Origin: Senegalimassilia faecalis
Lineage (GTDB): Bacteria > Actinomycetota > Coriobacteriia > Coriobacteriales > Eggerthellaceae
NCBI RefSeq assembly: GCF_004135645.1
Contig: NZ_SDPW01000001.1
Location: 558,001-622,000, forward strand
Direction: 5' to 3'
DNA: 64,000 nucleotides
Both the position numbers and the translations under genes were made by a program. The notes beneath the pieces were generated by a model, which saw only the letters and a list, made by a program, of their open reading frames with translations, did no database searches and was not told the origin of the DNA. Within the stretch, counting starts at the first letter, position 1. Every line of letters starts with the position of its first letter. This document shows, piece by piece, positions 61,425 through 64,000 of the stretch.

Positions 61425-62348
61425 ATGTCGAACCTGTTCGCAAATCATAGCGTCATCCTGGCCGGATACGGCTTCAGCGCCGACGGCCCTTACCTTACCG
61501 TCAACGACCTGACCGAAGGCACCGTGAACTACGTGCCCATACTCGGGCGGACGTTCTCGCTGCGCAAGCTCCCGCGTCGGCATTGCATTGGCCGCTTTGA
61601 CCTGGAAACGTACGAGAAAAGCGTCTGCCCGCTTGACGTGGAGCTATTGCCCGACAGCAAAGAGGACATGTGCCCGGCGTGCATCGAGGCCACCGGCTTC
61701 AACCCATCGTTCTACTTCAGCAGCTACGTCTCGCCGCAACAACGCGCCTACAACCAGACGCCGCACTACGTGTACCTGGCGTATTTCGCGCCCGGTTACG
61801 TGAAAGCGGGCATTTCCAGCGAAATGCGCGGCATCGAGCGGCTGCTTGAGCAGGGCGCACGCGCTGCCCGCGTGGCGGGGTGCTTCACCTGCGCCGACGA
61901 CGCCCGCGCGCTTGAGGCGGCGCTGTGCGCCTGCGACGGCGTGGCCGAGACCATGCGCGCGTCGTTGAAGGCCAAGCTGCTTGCCGATACGCCGTATTCG
62001 TTCGACGCCGCCTGCCGCGAGCTTGCGGATGCGGTTGCGCGCGTGGAAGACGTCGACGCCGTGGCGCAAGCAGGCTTTTGCCCCGAGGACCCGCTTGACC
62101 TGTCGCCGTACTATTTCGGCGGCCCCTCGCCCGACGCGTACGCCATGCAGCTGCCCGACGATTGGAACACCACCGACGTGTGCGCCGGCGTTTGCGCGGG
62201 CATGGTGGGCGCCAACCTGGTGTTTTGGCAGGACGGCACGAATTTCGTGGCGCCCATCAAACAATGGGAGTCGCACGAGATCGAATTCCTCGATGACGAA
62301 GTTGCCTGCGAATACGCCACCGAACCCCAGCAAATCTCGCTGTTCTAG
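61425..62348 (+). CDS. DUF2797-like protein with GIY-YIG-like segment
   Basis: 307 residues from the ATG at 61425 after GAAAGGAA. The N-terminal part holds Cys/His pairs (HC, CP, CPAC) that may bind metal. The middle, HYVYLAYFAPGYVKAGISSEMRGIERLLEQGARAAR, has the YL...K.G....R.....EQGA pattern of DUF2797 and of GIY-YIG-type nucleases, although the Tyr-Tyr pair is not classic. Function is unknown. It is convergent with the symporter gene and separated from it by a terminator. Confidence 0.72.
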   Translation: MSNLFANHSVILAGYGFSADGPYLTVNDLTEGTVNYVPILGRTFSLRKLPRRHCIGRFDLETYEKSVCPLDVELLPDSKEDMCPACIEATGFNPSFYFSSYVSPQQRAYNQTPHYVYLAYFAPGYVKAGISSEMRGIERLLEQGARAARVAGCFTCADDARALEAALCACDGVAETMRASLKAKLLADTPYSFDAACRELADAVARVEDVDAVAQAGFCPEDPLDLSPYYFGGPSPDAYAMQLPDDWNTTDVCAGVCAGMVGANLVFWQDGTNFVAPIKQWESHEIEFLDDEVACEYATEPQQISLF

Positions 62349-62371
62349 AAACCAAAGCGCACCATACGCAA

Positions 62372-62405
62372 AAGCGCCGCCGGGCTGCATTGCCCGGCGG
62401 CGCTT
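62372..62405. terminator. Shared terminator between convergent genes
   Basis: AAGCGCCGCCGGGC (62372-62385) and GCCCGGCGGCGCTT (62392-62405) form a perfect 14-bp stem with AA and TT ends on both strands. Confidence 0.8.
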
Positions 62406-62428
62406 CGTTGTTGCAACGTTGTTACGGT

Positions 62429-63940
62429 TTACGCCTTGTCAACCTCGACGTCGACGGCTTCCTCAAAGTATTCCTTCACCGGAGCCTCACCGAAGTCCTT
62501 CACTTCCTCAAGATGCCAGCACTCGGTTTTCGGCAGGCCCGGGATGCTATCGGCCAAAAACACCGGGTCTTTGCCGGCCGCGCGCTGCTCGGAGTAATCC
62601 TTCAGCGCAGCCAGCGCCCACTTGCCCAGAAGCAGGATGGCAATCAGGTTCATGATGGCCATGAGGCCCATGAAGATGTCGGCCAGGTTCCAAGCCAGAT
62701 CGAAGCTGTTCACCGCACCGTAGAAGATGACGGCCAAGCACGCCAGGCGGAAGATGACCAGCGCGGTTTTGCTGTCGTTCTTGATGAAGCGGAAGTTCGA
62801 CTCGGCGTAGAAGTAATTGCCGATAAGGCTGGAGTACGCGAACATGAAGATGGCGAACGTGATGAAGTGGATGCCGATGGGGCCCACGGCGTTGTTCACG
62901 GCCATCTGCACCAGCGGCATGCCATTCAGACCAGCGGCCGCGGCGGGATCTTGCACGTAGAACACCAGCACCATCATGGCCGAGCACGTGCAGATAAGCA
63001 GCGTGTCAATGTACACGGACAGGCTTTGCACCAGGCCCTGCTTCACCGGGTGTGACACGCTGGCCGTTGCGGCGGCGTTCGGGGCAGAACCCATGCCGGC
63101 CTCGTTCGAGTACAGGCCGCGCTTGATGCCCAGCATAACCACCGAGCCGGCGAAACCGCCGAAGATGGACTGGAAGTCGAACGCGCTTTCGAACATCAGG
63201 CCGAACACGGCGGGCAGCCACGTGATGTTGGAGATGGTGGTCCACAGCGCAATGGCAATGTAGGCAATGGCCATGACGGGCACGATGATGGATGTGATAA
63301 CGCTGATGCGCTTCGAGCCGCCGAAGATGACGCCGGCCGTGAACACCACCAACGCCAGGCCCGCCGCCGCCGCAACGCCGTTCGTGGCGTAATCGGGGAT
63401 GTAGTATTCAAGCGCGCTGCACGCGTTGAACGCCTGCAGGCCGTTGAAGCCGAACGCGAAGCACAAGATCAGCAACACGCTGAACAGCACGCCAAGCTTG
63501 TGGCTGCCAAGCGCCTGATGAATATAGTAAGCCGGGCCGCCGCGGAACTCGCCGTCGATGCCGCGCACCTTCCAGATCTGCGCCAGCGTGGACTCCACGA
63601 ACGCCGAAGCCGCGCCCACCAGCGCCATGAGCCACATCCAGAACACGGCGCCCGGACCGCCCGTGGCAATGGCCGTGGCCACGCCGGCGATGTTGCCCGT
63701 GCCCACGCGGCTGGCGGTGGACACCATCAGCGCCTGGAACGATGAAATGGAGCGCTCGCCCTCCACGTGCTTCTTCTCGGTCAGCTGCTTGAACATGTCC
63801 TTGATGAAGCGAATCTGCACGCCTTTCGTGCGGATGGTGAAGTACACGCCCACTGCTACCAGCAGGATAAGCAGGATATACGTGTACATGAAGCCGTCGA
63901 TTTCGCCGGTGACGTCGACAAGCCATGCGTTGAAGTCCAT
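62429..63940 (-). CDS. Sodium/alanine (glycine) symporter, AGCS family
   Basis: Imports a small amino acid, usually alanine or glycine, with Na+ (or H+). 503 residues with about eleven membrane helices. AGCS hallmarks: RVGTGNIAGVATAIATGGPGAVFWMW near residue 78, EFRGGPAYYI, and GLYSNEAGMGSAPNAAATA near residue 275. The C-terminal 60 residues are a polar cytoplasmic tail. The ATG follows GAAGGGG. Only 60 bases remain upstream, so its regulation is not visible. Confidence 0.94.
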   Translation of the reverse strand: MDFNAWLVDVTGEIDGFMYTYILLILLVAVGVYFTIRTKGVQIRFIKDMFKQLTEKKHVEGERSISSFQALMVSTASRVGTGNIAGVATAIATGGPGAVFWMWLMALVGAASAFVESTLAQIWKVRGIDGEFRGGPAYYIHQALGSHKLGVLFSVLLILCFAFGFNGLQAFNACSALEYYIPDYATNGVAAAAGLALVVFTAGVIFGGSKRISVITSIIVPVMAIAYIAIALWTTISNITWLPAVFGLMFESAFDFQSIFGGFAGSVVMLGIKRGLYSNEAGMGSAPNAAATASVSHPVKQGLVQSLSVYIDTLLICTCSAMMVLVFYVQDPAAAAGLNGMPLVQMAVNNAVGPIGIHFITFAIFMFAYSSLIGNYFYAESNFRFIKNDSKTALVIFRLACLAVIFYGAVNSFDLAWNLADIFMGLMAIMNLIAILLLGKWALAALKDYSEQRAAGKDPVFLADSIPGLPKTECWHLEEVKDFGEAPVKEYFEEAVDVEVDKA

Positions 63941-64000
63941 GTGGCTTTCCCCTTCTCGAACCGAATTTCATCCCGGGAATTTGTGCGCCCGCACAAAAGT

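Overview
The window is a high-GC, densely packed bacterial chromosome segment from an anaerobe. A pyruvate:ferredoxin oxidoreductase, a class I superoxide reductase, a zinc-type S14, Tat/lipoprotein substrate-binding proteins and the general protein style point to the actinobacterial class Coriobacteriia, most likely family Eggerthellaceae. This is inference from gene content; no 16S rRNA gene is present. I found no tRNA or rRNA gene, CRISPR array or prophage.

Layout. 1-1.4 kb: N-terminal part of PFOR (nifJ). 1.8-7.5 kb (+): a peptide/nickel-family ABC transporter, including a permease-ATPase fusion. 7.9-13.1 kb (-): nanE, a nanK-like ROK kinase, a nanA-like lyase, nagA and nagB. Together with the transporter these look like a complete sialic acid uptake and degradation locus. 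13.2-15.4 kb: a large membrane protein of unknown function. 15.5-25.1 kb (-): adk, secY and the spc/S10 ribosomal protein cluster, which here starts at rplB rather than rpsJ. 25.4-29 kb: pstS, a pstC-pstA fusion and pstB. 29.4-38.9 kb: a RhaD-like protein without its active-site residues, pyruvate kinase, superoxide reductase, lgt, small Cys proteins, a NifU-type protein, an LCP-family protein, murA, tsf and rpsB. 39-42.6 kb: a P1B metal ATPase with a small partner, a 26-codon mini-gene and engB. 42.7-49.8 kb: an NlpC/P60 hydrolase, rnhA, a MetRS-like ligase, rho with a long N-terminal extension, and a TalC-type aldolase. 50-57.7 kb (-): the histidine operon hisZG-D-C-B-H-A-F-I, with hisZ and hisG fused and no hisE. 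58-61.3 kb (+): an ECF sigma factor and its coupled membrane partner, bracketed by two 177-bp direct repeats. 61.4-64 kb: a DUF2797-like protein and an AGCS amino acid symporter.

The most unusual material is intergenic. Two families of 110-152 bp structured repeats occur at 7.6-7.9 kb and at 44.7 and 52.7 kb. Within each family the stems change sequence but keep their pairing, and the G-T (G-U) wobble pairs point to one strand as the functional RNA. A third family is a small palindrome of about 35 bp (four copies). A fourth is a 154-bp MITE-like element with 21-bp terminal inverted repeats, whose two copies flank the sigma-factor cassette.
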